Shown here: positions 8,229-18,600 of the stretch, piece after piece
How positions within the stretch are numbered: position 1 is the stretch's first letter
How the letters are laid out: every line of letters starts with the position of its first letter
DNA from: Taklimakanibacter albus
GTDB taxonomy: Bacteria > Pseudomonadota > Alphaproteobacteria > Rhizobiales > Aestuariivirgaceae
Assembly: GCF_016595235.1 (NCBI RefSeq)
Contig: NZ_JAENHL010000007.1
Span: 1,462,765-1,526,764, forward strand
Length of the DNA: 64,000 nucleotides
Reading direction: 5' to 3'
Translations under genes and position numbers: made by a program
Notes under the pieces: model-generated
Database searches by the model: none
Told to the model about the DNA's origin: nothing
What the model saw: only the letters and a program-made list of their open reading frames with translations

Positions 8229-11200
8229 TCACCACGCATAACGCAACCCGGCATTGCCGACGACCGCGTCAAGATCCGGCGCGAACTGGTAGTGGCCGCG
8301 CAGGAAGCCCGACCAACCCTCGGACGCCGTCATGCTGAAGCCGAGCGACAGGTCACCGATCGTCTGGCCGGGATCGTCCGCCACTTCCGTCGCCGGAAAA
8401 TCGATAGCCGTGATGGTGGCGTTGTTGTCACCCGAGAAATCCTGCCAGACGCTCGCCGTCACATCCGATGAATAGACAACAGAATTACCCGAGGTGAAAT
8501 TATGCCCAAGCCTCAGGCCGAGACGCCCTTTGACACTGGTGGCGTCGTCGAAGGCAACCGCGCCGCCGAAGATGTCATCGATATCGTCGATCTCGGTATG
8601 GAGAACCGACAGCGAGGCCTGCGGCTCGACGAAGAGACCATGCGCGAGGCCGATCTTGTAGCCCATATCGAGCTGGCCACCGAGATTGATCGCATTGGTG
8701 TCGGCCTGGCCCGGCCCCAGATCGTCGGCATCGATGTCGATCGACAGGAAATCCGCCTTGACGGTGAGATCGGCATAGAAGGCTTCATTCAGCCAGGTCG
8801 CATAGGCGCCGAGCGCGGGGCCCTCGAAGTCCCATTCGGTGCCGGTGGATTTGAATTTGAGATCGGAGGTGAGGTAACCGCCGAACAGGCCCAGGAGCAC
8901 CGTGTCGCCGAGAGTATCCGTGGCGACGTCGAAGCCGGCGAGACCACCGAACACCGTCTGCTTGCGGTCGAGGGCAAACCCGTTCGTCTCGGCGTCGCGC
9001 TCGAGATAGCCGCCCAGCGCCTTTAACCAGAAGCCCGGGCCGACCCGGCCGGCGGCGGTCGGCGAAACCGGCTCGGTGAAGTCGGCGACCGGCGTCACCT
9101 GCGTCGCCTGGATCGTCGCGCGCAGATCGGCCTGGCGCTGCAACAGCGTGCCGGTCGTCTGCTGCCAGATGTCCTGGGCGCCGGTGATGCCGGCGGCGAA
9201 CTCATGAGCGCCGGCGCCGATGCCCTTGGTGTAGAGCTCATAGACGCTGGAGCAGCCGCATTCGTCGAGGCGCAGGCCCCAGGCGAAGAAGCCGGCATTG
9301 AGCACACCGCCTTCGAGCACGAAATTGCCCTCCGTCGCATCGCCCCCCACGGTGATGAGCGCGATGCCGTCATAATTGACGCCGGCCAGCGCCGTCACAT
9401 TGATGGAGACCGTCGTCACGCCGCTGACATTACCGGCGATGAACAGGCGGTCGGCTTTGCCGTCTTCGCCGGCGCCGAGGGCTGCGTCGAGAGCGACGCG
9501 GCCATTCTGGCCGACATAATCATGACCGTCATAGGAGCCGATGAGCAGTGCGTCGCCCGCCTGCCCGTCGACCAGCGTGATCAGTCCCGAATTGTTGAGG
9601 ACTTCGAGATCAGCGATCTCGGAGCGCTCCTCGACCGCGGCATTGTTGGCGGCGATCAGCGTGCCCTTGTTGTTCAAGACGTCATGCCCGCCGAGGAAAT
9701 CGCTCCGGTCGAAGCCTTCGACGCTGCCGCTCGTGTCCCACACACCCAGATTGGTGAAAATATCACCTTCGTCGTCGAACTGGATCGTGCCGATGATCTT
9801 GCCGAAATTGTCGATCCTGGCGGGGCCGCCACTCGCCTCGATGGCGCGATCATAGGACTTGCCCGAGAAATTGCGGATCTCGCCGTAATTGGTGATCGCG
9901 ATGTACTGTCCGTCATTCGAACGGGCGAGAATGCCGGTATAGCCGCCTTGCACGAGGCCGCCGCTGCCGACTCTTATGACGGTGTCTCCCTGACCGCCAT
10001 TATAGGCGAATATGCCGTAGTATTTTTCCGCGCTGACCTCGCCCCCGACGGTGATCTCGAGATCGCCCGAGCCCGCATGTAAGGCATGGATACCGGAGGC
10101 TTTCCCCTTGATCGAGGTTCCCGCCGCGCTGGTGATCGAGAGCGCGCCGCTATAGGAGCTGTTCCGGACTTCGATGCCGCGCCAGCCCCCGATGACATCG
10201 CCCTGGACGTTGATGATGAAATCACCATCGCCCTCATTGCTTCCCTTGATACCGTAGGATTTTCCTTTGACGAGACTTCCGGCCCCGGTGGTGACGGTGG
10301 CCCCGCCGCCGCCCTCGAGATTCTCGACGACGATACCGGAGCGCCCGGTGCCATAGACCTTGCCATTGGCCGTGATGCTGAGCCCACCGGCGCCCTTGTT
10401 GATGCCGACGATGCCGTCGGAGCCCGAGACCTCGCTGTTGACGCCGGTCGTGATCGTGGCCGAGCCCTCGCTGTTATAAGCGAAGATGCCGTCGCGCTCC
10501 TGCTGGTCGCTGTCGCCATTGCCGGTGACCTTGCCATTGGCGATGATCTCGAGCCCGCCGCCGCTCGAATTCTGGCCATAGATGCCGCGGGCGCCGGTGA
10601 TCTCGCTTCCCTCGCCGGTCACGATGATAAGCTTGCCGTCGCCCTTGCCGGTATGGATGCCCTGGAGCGCGGTCGCCGTCTCGCTCGTCACCTGGCCATT
10701 GGCGGTGATCTCGAGATTGCCCGAGCCCTGATTGCGGGCATCGATGCCGATGGCATATCCGCTGATCTCGCTTCCAATCCCGGTGGTGACGACGAGCTTG
10801 CCGCCGGCAGCGGCGTTGCGGGCAAAGATGGCCTTGCCACCGGTCGAGGAAACCTCGCCGTCGGCAGTGATGACGATATCACCCGATCCCATATTGATGG
10901 CGTTGAGGCCGCCCAGATGGCCTTTGACCGTGCCATCGGTCGTGATGGTGATGGCGCCTTGTATGTCCTCGCTATCGCCCTTGACGCGGATGGAGAGGCC
11001 CGTGCCGTTATAGCCGCCGTCGACAAGCGCCGCATTCTCGTCGGTGAAGCGCATGTCGCCATAGCCATTGAGGAGGATAGCGTCGTTCTCAGCCTCCAGC
11101 TTGAAGCCGGGCGCCGTGACGACATGGACATTGTCGATGCCGGACAGATCCTGGGTATCGGACGTCTCGCCGGAGCACAGCAAGGTCACCGGGTCGCAGC

Positions 11201-11297
11201 CGGCGGCATGGACCATGCGGCCATAGCCGAAAAACGGCGCTACGGTCAGGAACGTCGTCACGGCGAGACGGCGGCGGAACAGGTTCTTCGACTTCAC
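8229..11297 (-). CDS. Autotransporter with beta-helical repeat passenger, copy 2
   Basis: A 1022-residue paralogue. The signal region reads FRRRLAVTTFLTVAPFFGYGR then MVHAA, followed by a shorter cysteine pair (CDPVTLLC). The passenger of about 700 residues has rungs like GDIVITADGEVSSTGGKAIFARN. The linker GAQDIWQQTTGTLLQRQADL precedes a barrel starting near residue 753 and ending RYAW. GTG 11297 (VKSKNLF) is preferred to the ATG 87 bases upstream because GGGGGA directly precedes it. The barrel carries the HTEIDDIDDIFGG loop shared with copies 3 and 4, so these three are the closest relatives in the array. Confidence 0.9.
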   Translation of the reverse strand: MKSKNLFRRRLAVTTFLTVAPFFGYGRMVHAAGCDPVTLLCSGETSDTQDLSGIDNVHVVTAPGFKLEAENDAILLNGYGDMRFTDENAALVDGGYNGTGLSIRVKGDSEDIQGAITITTDGTVKGHLGGLNAINMGSGDIVITADGEVSSTGGKAIFARNAAAGGKLVVTTGIGSEISGYAIGIDARNQGSGNLEITANGQVTSETATALQGIHTGKGDGKLIIVTGEGSEITGARGIYGQNSSGGGLEIIANGKVTGNGDSDQQERDGIFAYNSEGSATITTGVNSEVSGSDGIVGINKGAGGLSITANGKVYGTGRSGIVVENLEGGGGATVTTGAGSLVKGKSYGIKGSNEGDGDFIINVQGDVIGGWRGIEVRNSSYSGALSITSAAGTSIKGKASGIHALHAGSGDLEITVGGEVSAEKYYGIFAYNGGQGDTVIRVGSGGLVQGGYTGILARSNDGQYIAITNYGEIRNFSGKSYDRAIEASGGPARIDNFGKIIGTIQFDDEGDIFTNLGVWDTSGSVEGFDRSDFLGGHDVLNNKGTLIAANNAAVEERSEIADLEVLNNSGLITLVDGQAGDALLIGSYDGHDYVGQNGRVALDAALGAGEDGKADRLFIAGNVSGVTTVSINVTALAGVNYDGIALITVGGDATEGNFVLEGGVLNAGFFAWGLRLDECGCSSVYELYTKGIGAGAHEFAAGITGAQDIWQQTTGTLLQRQADLRATIQATQVTPVADFTEPVSPTAAGRVGPGFWLKALGGYLERDAETNGFALDRKQTVFGGLAGFDVATDTLGDTVLLGLFGGYLTSDLKFKSTGTEWDFEGPALGAYATWLNEAFYADLTVKADFLSIDIDADDLGPGQADTNAINLGGQLDMGYKIGLAHGLFVEPQASLSVLHTEIDDIDDIFGGAVAFDDATSVKGRLGLRLGHNFTSGNSVVYSSDVTASVWQDFSGDNNATITAIDFPATEVADDPGQTIGDLSLGFSMTASEGWSGFLRGHYQFAPDLDAVVGNAGLRYAW

Positions 11298-11427
11298 ATT
11301 ATCCCCCAGGCGGATTCCGGATTTCCGCCAAGGAGGTAACGCGGGCAAATCGCCTCGCTCAAGAACGGGTTGCAATGCCCCCAAAAATAGTCAGACGGCC
11401 AGCGTTTTCATGCAACCACAGGTCAGA

Positions 11428-14400
11428 TCACCAGGCGTAGCGCAAGCCCGCGGCGCCGGTGATGGCGTCGAAATCCTCGGCGAACTGGTAATTGCCACGC
11501 AGGAAGCCGGTCCAGCCGTCGGGCGCCGTCACCGCGAGGCCGAGCGAGACGTCGCCCATGGTCTCGCCCGGATCGTCGGAGACATCGCTCGCCGGGGTCA
11601 GCGGCGCCAAGACGGTAACATTATTGTCACCGCTGAAGGACTGCCAGACGCTTGCCGTCACATCGGGCGTCAGCAGCAGACCGTCATGCTCATAGTCGGC
11701 GCCGAGACGCAAGCCTAAGCGGCCGCGTACGCTCGTCTCATCCTCGAATTCGACCGACCCACCGAAGATGTCGTCGATATCGTCGATCTCGGTGTGGAGC
11801 ACCGACAGTGACGCCTGCGGCTCGATGAAGGCACCATGGCCGAAGCCGATCTTGTAGCCGAGATCGATCTGACCTCCGATATTCGTCGCATTCGTGTCGG
11901 CTTCCGCATCGGGCGCCAGGTCATCGGCGTCGATATCGATGTCGAGGAAATCGGCCTTGACCACCAGATCGGCATAGAAGGCGTCTTTCAGATAGGTCGC
12001 ATAGGCGCCGATCGTCGGGCCGTCATACTTCCACTCCGTATTGGTGGAGTCGAAAGTGAGCTTCGAGGTGAGATAGCCGCCGAACAGGCCGAACAGCAGC
12101 GCGTCGCCCTGCCCGCTCACATTCTCGGTGCCGAAATCGAAGCCGGCAATGCCGCCGAACACGGTCTGCCTGCGGTCGAGCACGACATTGTTGTCGGTGT
12201 CGCCGTCGCGATTGAGCCAGCCGCCCACCGCCTTGAACCACAGGCCGGGTGTCACGCGCCCGACCGGCGTCGGGTCGACCGGATCGGCGAAATCGGCGAC
12301 CGGCGTCACCTGTGTGGCACCCAGCAGCGGCCGTAGATCGGCTTGGCGCTGCAGGAGCGTGCCGGTCGTCTGCTGCCACATATCCTGGGCGCCGGTGATG
12401 CTGGCGGCGAATTCGTAAGCGCCGGCGCCGAGGCCTGCGGTGTAGAGCTCATGGACGACATCGCCGCCCTCTTCGACACGGCGCAGGTCCCAGGCGAAGA
12501 AGCCGGCATTGAGCACACCGCCTTCGATATTGAAGTCCTCCTCGAGCGAATTGCCGCTCACGATCACCACCCGAATACCGTCGATATTGGGGGCGCTGCC
12601 GATCGGATTGGTGAGATTGACGACGAGATTTGTCGTTCCGCTTGCGTCGCCGTTGATGATGAGAAGATCCGACTTGCCGGGCACTCCCGGCGCCAGGAAG
12701 GCGTCGACGGCGAGCCGTCCGCCATAGCCCACATATTTGGCGGCTGGACCAACGCTGAAGCCATCATTCTGCAGGCCATCGACCAGCGATATCGTTCCCG
12801 AATTGTTAAAGGCCTCGAGATTCCAGAGAGTCGTATTCTCAAATTCGGCGATGCCATGGGCCGCCTGCACCAGGCCGGCATTGTTCACGACATCATTGCC
12901 TGCGCCGAAGTCGGAGTTGTACGCCGTGAAGACGCCGCCCGTCAGATTGTCGAGCCTGTCGTCCCCACCGGTCAGATCGACACGACCATTGATCACGCCG
13001 ATATTGGTGATCTCCGCGGGCGCTCCTTTGACATTGATCGCCATCAGATTGGTGGCCGTGATCAGGCCGGCATTGTCGACGACCGTCTTGCCGCCCGTCG
13101 AGGCCACATCGATGCCCGCCACCATGCCTTGGACGCGGCCGGTCGCGCCGACTTTGATGTCGGCACCTCCGTAACCAAAATTGCGGGCATAGACACCATT
13201 TTCGTCCACCCCGCGGACGTCGCCGTCTACCGTGATGTCGATGGCGAGATCATTCTCGTCAAAGGCTTGTATGCCGGTTAGGCCACCGGTGACCCGGCTT
13301 CCTGCCGAGGTAGCGATCATGACCCCGCCGCCGGCAGTCGTCGAGGTGGCATGGATGCCGGTGCCGTCCATTCCTTCGACGACACCGCGCACAGTGATCT
13401 CGGTCACGCCGGTGCCGCGATTAGTGGCGATGATGCCGCCGCTCTGGGCCTCGACGGTGCTCGTGGCCTCGACGGTGACGATGAGATCGTCAGCCGTGTT
13501 TTGATTGCGCGCCATGATCGCATGGCCGGCGCTCGCCGTGACGTCACCGGCAACCGAGATGATGAGATCACCGCCGGCGTTGCGGCCGTGAATGCCGTAG
13601 AACGCTCCCGAAACGTCACTGCCGGCCCGCGTGGTTATCTCGAGCCTGTCGCTCGCCAGCCCATTGCCGGCATCGATTCCGTAGAAGCGTGCATTCACCC
13701 GCCCGCCGACATCGATCTTGGCGTCACCTGCCGCGTTGTTCAGAAGACGGATGCCGCCATCTCCCTTGAGATAGCTGCCCGCACCGGTCGTAATGGTGAT
13801 ATCGCCGGCGTCACCGAAGTTACGGCCATAGACGGCGACGCCGCCCCCGTTCTGGGCCGTGACATTGCCGTTGGCCGTGATCGTGAGATCCCCCGCGCCC
13901 TTGTTCATGCCGGTGATGCCGAAATTGAAACCGGCTACGGTGCTGCCGGCGCCCGTGGTGATCGTCATATCGCCGCCACCCGCGGCGCTCAAGGCGTAGA
14001 TACCCATGCCTTCCGTGCCGGTGACCTTGCCATTGGCGATGATCTCGATGTCGCCGGTGCCGATCATGCGGCTATCGATGCCATTCTGCTGGCCTTTGAC
14101 ATCGCTCGCCGCGCCGGTGGCGATCTTCAGATCGCCGCTCGAGAGATTGCGGGCATAGATGCCGTTGCGATCCGTCCCGGTGACCTCGCCATTGGCGGTG
14201 ATGGTGAAATCGCCGCTGTCATTCCGGCCACCGATGCCGTCATAGCCTGTGACCTTGCTCTGCGCACCCGTGGTGACCGTGGCGCCGGTGCCGGCATAAT
14301 TGACGACCCAGACACCATTCTGGACCGTGCCCGTGACGTCGCCATAGACATTCACATTGAGAGCGCCGCGGCCGATATTGCGCGCCTCGACACCATCATA

Positions 14401-15306
14401 ACCGCCTTTGACGACACTTCCGGCGGCGATGGTGACGGTCACATTGTTGGCGGTGGAATTGCCGAGCGCATAGACGCCTTCGCGGACCATCCCGGTGACA
14501 TCCCCGTTCACGGTGATCGCGAGGTCGCCCGTACCGTCATTGCGGCCGATCATACCGAACCTGCTGCCGGTGATGACGCTGTCCGCCCCCGTGGTGATGG
14601 TCAGGTCTCGGCCGGTCGTGAAGGCGTGCATGCCGTCCCCATCAATCGCCGTGACCTTGCCATTGGCATTGACGAAGAGATCGCCGGTGCTGGAGCTGCG
14701 GGCATCGATGCCGAACCTGTCCCCGGCGATGTCGCTCTGGGCCCCGGTGTTCACGGTCAGATCGCGCCCGCTCGCGCCCGCACCGGCGAGTATGCCGGAG
14801 CCATTCTGGCCCGTGACCTTGCCGTCCGCCGTCACCACGAGGTCGCCGGTGCCGTCATTGCGGGCGCGGAGGCCATTGAAGCCGCCGGTGATCGTGCTGT
14901 TCACGGTGACGGTGACGGTGCCGGGGGTGGAGCCGGCGTCGCCGGCCGCGCTCACGCTCAGCCCGTCCTCGTCGCCGGTGATGATCGAAGCGTTCTCGTC
15001 GGTGAAACGCAGATGGCCGTCGCCGGTGATGGTGATGCCGTTGCCGACGGGCGCGATGACACTGAAGCCCGGCGCCGTCGAGACATCGGCATTGTCGGCG
15101 GTGATGGCCTGCGTCACGACATTGGCATTGCCGGTGCAGACGAAGGTCGGCGACGCCGGCGCCGGATCGCAGGCGGCATAGGCGGTGCGGCCATAGCCGA
15201 AGAACGGCGCCACGGTGAGGATGGTCGTCAGGGCCAGTCGGTTGCGCAACTGCCGCGTCCCCGACTTGCCGCCTTGCCCCTTTTGCGGCGTTCCCAGCGA
15301 ACTCAT
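11428..15306 (-). CDS. Autotransporter with beta-helical repeat passenger, copy 3
   Basis: A 1292-residue paralogue. ATG 15306 (MSSLGTPQ) has GGACGGGGGTAG just upstream. The signal region is LRNRLALTTILTVAPFFGYGR then TAYAA, with the cysteine pair C-x10-C after it. The passenger of about 970 residues alternates two rung types, one of the form ITANGxVTGxxGxGI and one of the form ITTGAxSxVxG. The barrel (from about residue 1020, ending RYAW) is almost the same as copy 4 over its last 130 residues, for example EDETSVRGRLG, DVTASVWQSF and SDDPGET. The passenger has clearly diverged. Function is presumed surface display; no protease catalytic motif is visible. Confidence 0.9.
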   Translation of the reverse strand: MSSLGTPQKGQGGKSGTRQLRNRLALTTILTVAPFFGYGRTAYAACDPAPASPTFVCTGNANVVTQAITADNADVSTAPGFSVIAPVGNGITITGDGHLRFTDENASIITGDEDGLSVSAAGDAGSTPGTVTVTVNSTITGGFNGLRARNDGTGDLVVTADGKVTGQNGSGILAGAGASGRDLTVNTGAQSDIAGDRFGIDARSSSTGDLFVNANGKVTAIDGDGMHAFTTGRDLTITTGADSVITGSRFGMIGRNDGTGDLAITVNGDVTGMVREGVYALGNSTANNVTVTIAAGSVVKGGYDGVEARNIGRGALNVNVYGDVTGTVQNGVWVVNYAGTGATVTTGAQSKVTGYDGIGGRNDSGDFTITANGEVTGTDRNGIYARNLSSGDLKIATGAASDVKGQQNGIDSRMIGTGDIEIIANGKVTGTEGMGIYALSAAGGGDMTITTGAGSTVAGFNFGITGMNKGAGDLTITANGNVTAQNGGGVAVYGRNFGDAGDITITTGAGSYLKGDGGIRLLNNAAGDAKIDVGGRVNARFYGIDAGNGLASDRLEITTRAGSDVSGAFYGIHGRNAGGDLIISVAGDVTASAGHAIMARNQNTADDLIVTVEATSTVEAQSGGIIATNRGTGVTEITVRGVVEGMDGTGIHATSTTAGGGVMIATSAGSRVTGGLTGIQAFDENDLAIDITVDGDVRGVDENGVYARNFGYGGADIKVGATGRVQGMVAGIDVASTGGKTVVDNAGLITATNLMAINVKGAPAEITNIGVINGRVDLTGGDDRLDNLTGGVFTAYNSDFGAGNDVVNNAGLVQAAHGIAEFENTTLWNLEAFNNSGTISLVDGLQNDGFSVGPAAKYVGYGGRLAVDAFLAPGVPGKSDLLIINGDASGTTNLVVNLTNPIGSAPNIDGIRVVIVSGNSLEEDFNIEGGVLNAGFFAWDLRRVEEGGDVVHELYTAGLGAGAYEFAASITGAQDMWQQTTGTLLQRQADLRPLLGATQVTPVADFADPVDPTPVGRVTPGLWFKAVGGWLNRDGDTDNNVVLDRRQTVFGGIAGFDFGTENVSGQGDALLFGLFGGYLTSKLTFDSTNTEWKYDGPTIGAYATYLKDAFYADLVVKADFLDIDIDADDLAPDAEADTNATNIGGQIDLGYKIGFGHGAFIEPQASLSVLHTEIDDIDDIFGGSVEFEDETSVRGRLGLRLGADYEHDGLLLTPDVTASVWQSFSGDNNVTVLAPLTPASDVSDDPGETMGDVSLGLAVTAPDGWTGFLRGNYQFAEDFDAITGAAGLRYAW

Positions 15307-15493
15307 TCTACCCCCGTCCGTCCCAGCCTGTTTCTTCTTAAACAATTACAGGGTCAGGGGATTTCCGGGCCTCCCATTTGAGGGGTGCGGCGCTTACATC
15401 ACGAGGTTTTGCAGCGAGGTTTTGGGGCTGCGACAGGCCTGCGGAGCATGGAGAGCTATCGCATAGATACTATGTGAGAACAGAAGTCCTCCC

Positions 15494-15642
15494 GCCTTTC
15501 CCTTCGCCCGTTGCGAAGCAATGGGAGAAGGTAGCCGAAGGCCGGATGAGGGCTCTTACCTTGATGGAACGGTGCTAAGCGGAAGAGCCCTCACCCGCCC
15601 TATCGGGCACCCTCTCCCATCCTGCGGACGGGAGAGGGGGAA
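15494..15642. repeat. Inverted REP-like pair in the 366-bp gap 15307-15672
   Basis: Left copy 15494-15556 and right copy 15583-15642 are mirror images separated by only about 26 bases, ending in complementary GGATGAGGGCTCTT and AGAGCCCTCACCC arms. The whole could fold into one long cruciform. The rest of the gap (15307-15493) holds the probable promoter and leader of autotransporter copy 3, in which I cannot identify boxes with confidence. Confidence 0.8.
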
Positions 15643-15672
15643 ACGTGGGTAGTTCCCCCCGTCGCCTGATCT

Positions 15673-18600
15673 TTACCAGCTATACCTCACCCCGGCATTG
15701 CCGGTGACCGCTTCGAAATCCTCGGCGAACTGGTAATTGCCGCGCAGGAATCCGGACCAGCCGTCGGGCGCCATCACGCCTAGGCCCAGTGACACATCGC
15801 CCACCGTCTCGCCCGGATCGTCCGAGACATCGAAAGCCGGCGTGAGCGGCGCGAACACCGTCGCGGTGTTGTCGCCGGTGAAGGATTGCCACACGCTGGC
15901 CGTCACATCGGGCGTCAGGATCACGCCACCCTGTTCGTAGTCGGCGCCGAGACGGATGCCCAGCCGGCCACGCACGCTCGTCTCGTCCTCGAAGTCGACC
16001 GAACCGCCGAAGATCTCGTCGATATCGTCGATCTCGGTATGGAGCACGACGAGCGAGGCCTGCGGCTCGATGAAGGCGCCCTGGCCGAAGCCGATCTTGT
16101 AGCCGGCATCGATCTGGCCGCCGATATTGAAGAGATCCGTGTCGGCTTCACCCGATATCCCGCCGATCTCCTCGGCATCTATATCGACATCGAGGAAGTC
16201 CGCCTTCACCGTCAGATCGGCATAGAAGGCCTGATTGAGATAGGTGACATAGGCGCCGGCCGACGGGCCTTTGTATTTCCATTCTGTGTCGGTGACGTCG
16301 AAATCGAGGTCGGAGGTCAGATAACCGCCGAACAAGCCGAACATCCAGGTCTCGCCGGCACTTTCGGTGCCGAAGTCGAAGCCGGCGAGTGCGCCATAGA
16401 TAGACTGCTTGCGGTCCGTGCTTGTCGGCCCATTGCCTTGATCGCGCTCGAGCCAGGCGCCGACACCTTTGAACCAGAAGCCGGGGGTGACGTTGGCCAC
16501 GGGCGTGGGGGCGACCGGTTCCGTATAATCGGCGACCGGCGTGACCTGGGGCCCCGCCAGCAGGGCCCGGAGATCGGCCTGGCGCTGCAGCAGCGTGGCG
16601 GTCGTCTGGTGCCAGAAATCCTGGCCGCCGGTGATGCCGGCCGCCATCTCTTGCGCGCCGGCGCCGATACCGGTCGTGACCAGGATCTGAGACGGGCCGA
16701 GGAACGGCACGTTCCGGGCGACCAGATCCCAGGTGAAGAAGCCGGCATTGAGGGGGCCACCTTCGAGATCGAAATCTTCCTCGCCGGTCGCCACCGCCGC
16801 GACCACCTGGATGCCTTGATAGTTGGGCCCGGTGGCGTCGAGGATATTCACCACGACCTTGGTCGTGCCGTCGGTCACGCCAGCAATGGCGATTCGATCC
16901 GATGCACCGGTTCCCGGCTCGGCCAGGACCGCATCAACGGCGAGCCGGCCATTGTCACCCACATAGCGGGTGCCCGGAAAAGTAGTGACGTCCACCAAGT
17001 TGAACCGATCGCCGGTCTGACCATCCACCAGTGAAATCAGCCCGGCATTGTTGAATGTCTCGATATCGTGGAGGGTTACGACCTCAGCAGCCGCCGCGTC
17101 GGCGGCGGCGACCAAGGTGCCGTTGTTGAAAACGATGTCGTCGCCGCCGTTGAAGTAGCTCCACCCGCGCGTGCGCCACACACCATTATTGGTCAGCTTG
17201 GCGTCGAACCCGGTCGCGGTTTTCACCGTGCCGATAAGCTGATTGTTGTTGTCGATCGCTGTGGCGCCGCCGGTGGTCTCGATGGCGAGCGCGTTTGCTT
17301 CTCCGGAGAGATTGCGCACAATGCCGTCATTGGTAATGGCGATGTTCTGCTCATCGAGCGATCTGGCAAAGATGCCGGCCACGTTGCCCTCGACGAGACC
17401 GGCGCCGCCCACGGTGATGCGGGTGGTCGCGTTGCCGTCATTGACGGCCTTGACGCCATAGAACTCCGTAGCACTGACCGAACCGTTCACGGTCACCTCG
17501 AAGGTCCCGCCGCCCTCATGGCGCGCGTCTATACCGTCATCCGCGCCCTTGACCACGCTGCCCGCCACCGTGGTGATCTTCAGATTGGCGCCCTCGTTTT
17601 CGGCATAGATGCCATCATCGCCGCGCCCCTCGATCATTCCATCGGCAAGGATGGTGAGATTGCCGCGGCCGTTGTTCTCGGCATAGATGCCGTCATCGCC
17701 GGCGGAGATATAGCTTCCGGCGCCGGTGGTGACCGTCAGGTCGCCGCCATCCTCCTCGTTCTCGGCGCCGATGCCGTTGCCGCCGCTGCTCTCGGTCCTG
17801 ATCGCGCCATTGGCGGTGATGGTGAGATTGCCGGTGCCCCGGTTCCGGCCCCAGATCCCTTCCTGCTCAGCCTTGATCACACTCCCGGCCTCGGCGGTGA
17901 TGGTGAGATCTTCACCTTCATTCAAGGCGTCAATGCCGTTGCCTTCCGTCCCGGTCACCTTGCCGCCGACCGTGACGGTAAGATCGCCGACGCCGGTGTT
18001 CTCGACATCGATACCTTCGTCGAGGCCGCTGACGTCGCTTCCGGCACCGGTGGTGATCGTCAGATTCTGACCGTAATAGGCATGTGCGAAGATACCGTCT
18101 TCGCTCTCACCCGTGACCTGCCCATCCGCCGTGATGATCAGGTCACCGTTGCCGTAGCTCTTCGCCTTGATGCCGTAGCGCGAGCCGGTGATGTCGCTCT
18201 GAACGCCGGTGGTGATCTTCAGATTGACGCCATTGTCGGTGCCATAGGAATTGCGTGCATAGATGCCATCGCCATCGTCGCCCGTGACCTTGCCATAGGC
18301 CTTGATGTCGAGATCGCCGGTGCCGAAATTGTCGGCGAAGATGCCGGTATTCTCGCCCGTGATATCGCTCGCAGCACCCGTCGTGATCTTGAGATTGGTG
18401 CCGTTGCCGGAATTGAAGGCGCGGAGCCCGTCATCCTGAGTGCCTGTAACCTTGCCGTCGGCGGTCACCCTGAGCTCGCCCGAGCCCATATTGACTGCGT
18501 CGATGCCCTCGTCGCTGCCTTCGATCACGCTTCCCGCATTGGCCGTGATGATCAGATCACCGCCTTGATTACGGCCATAGATACCATCGCCGGTGCCGCC

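Noticed and set aside
13351-15381. A 676-codon open frame opposite autotransporter copy 3
   Set aside because: Same repeat-driven composition shadow. The minus-strand frame has the signal peptide, rungs and barrel, and a good ribosome site.
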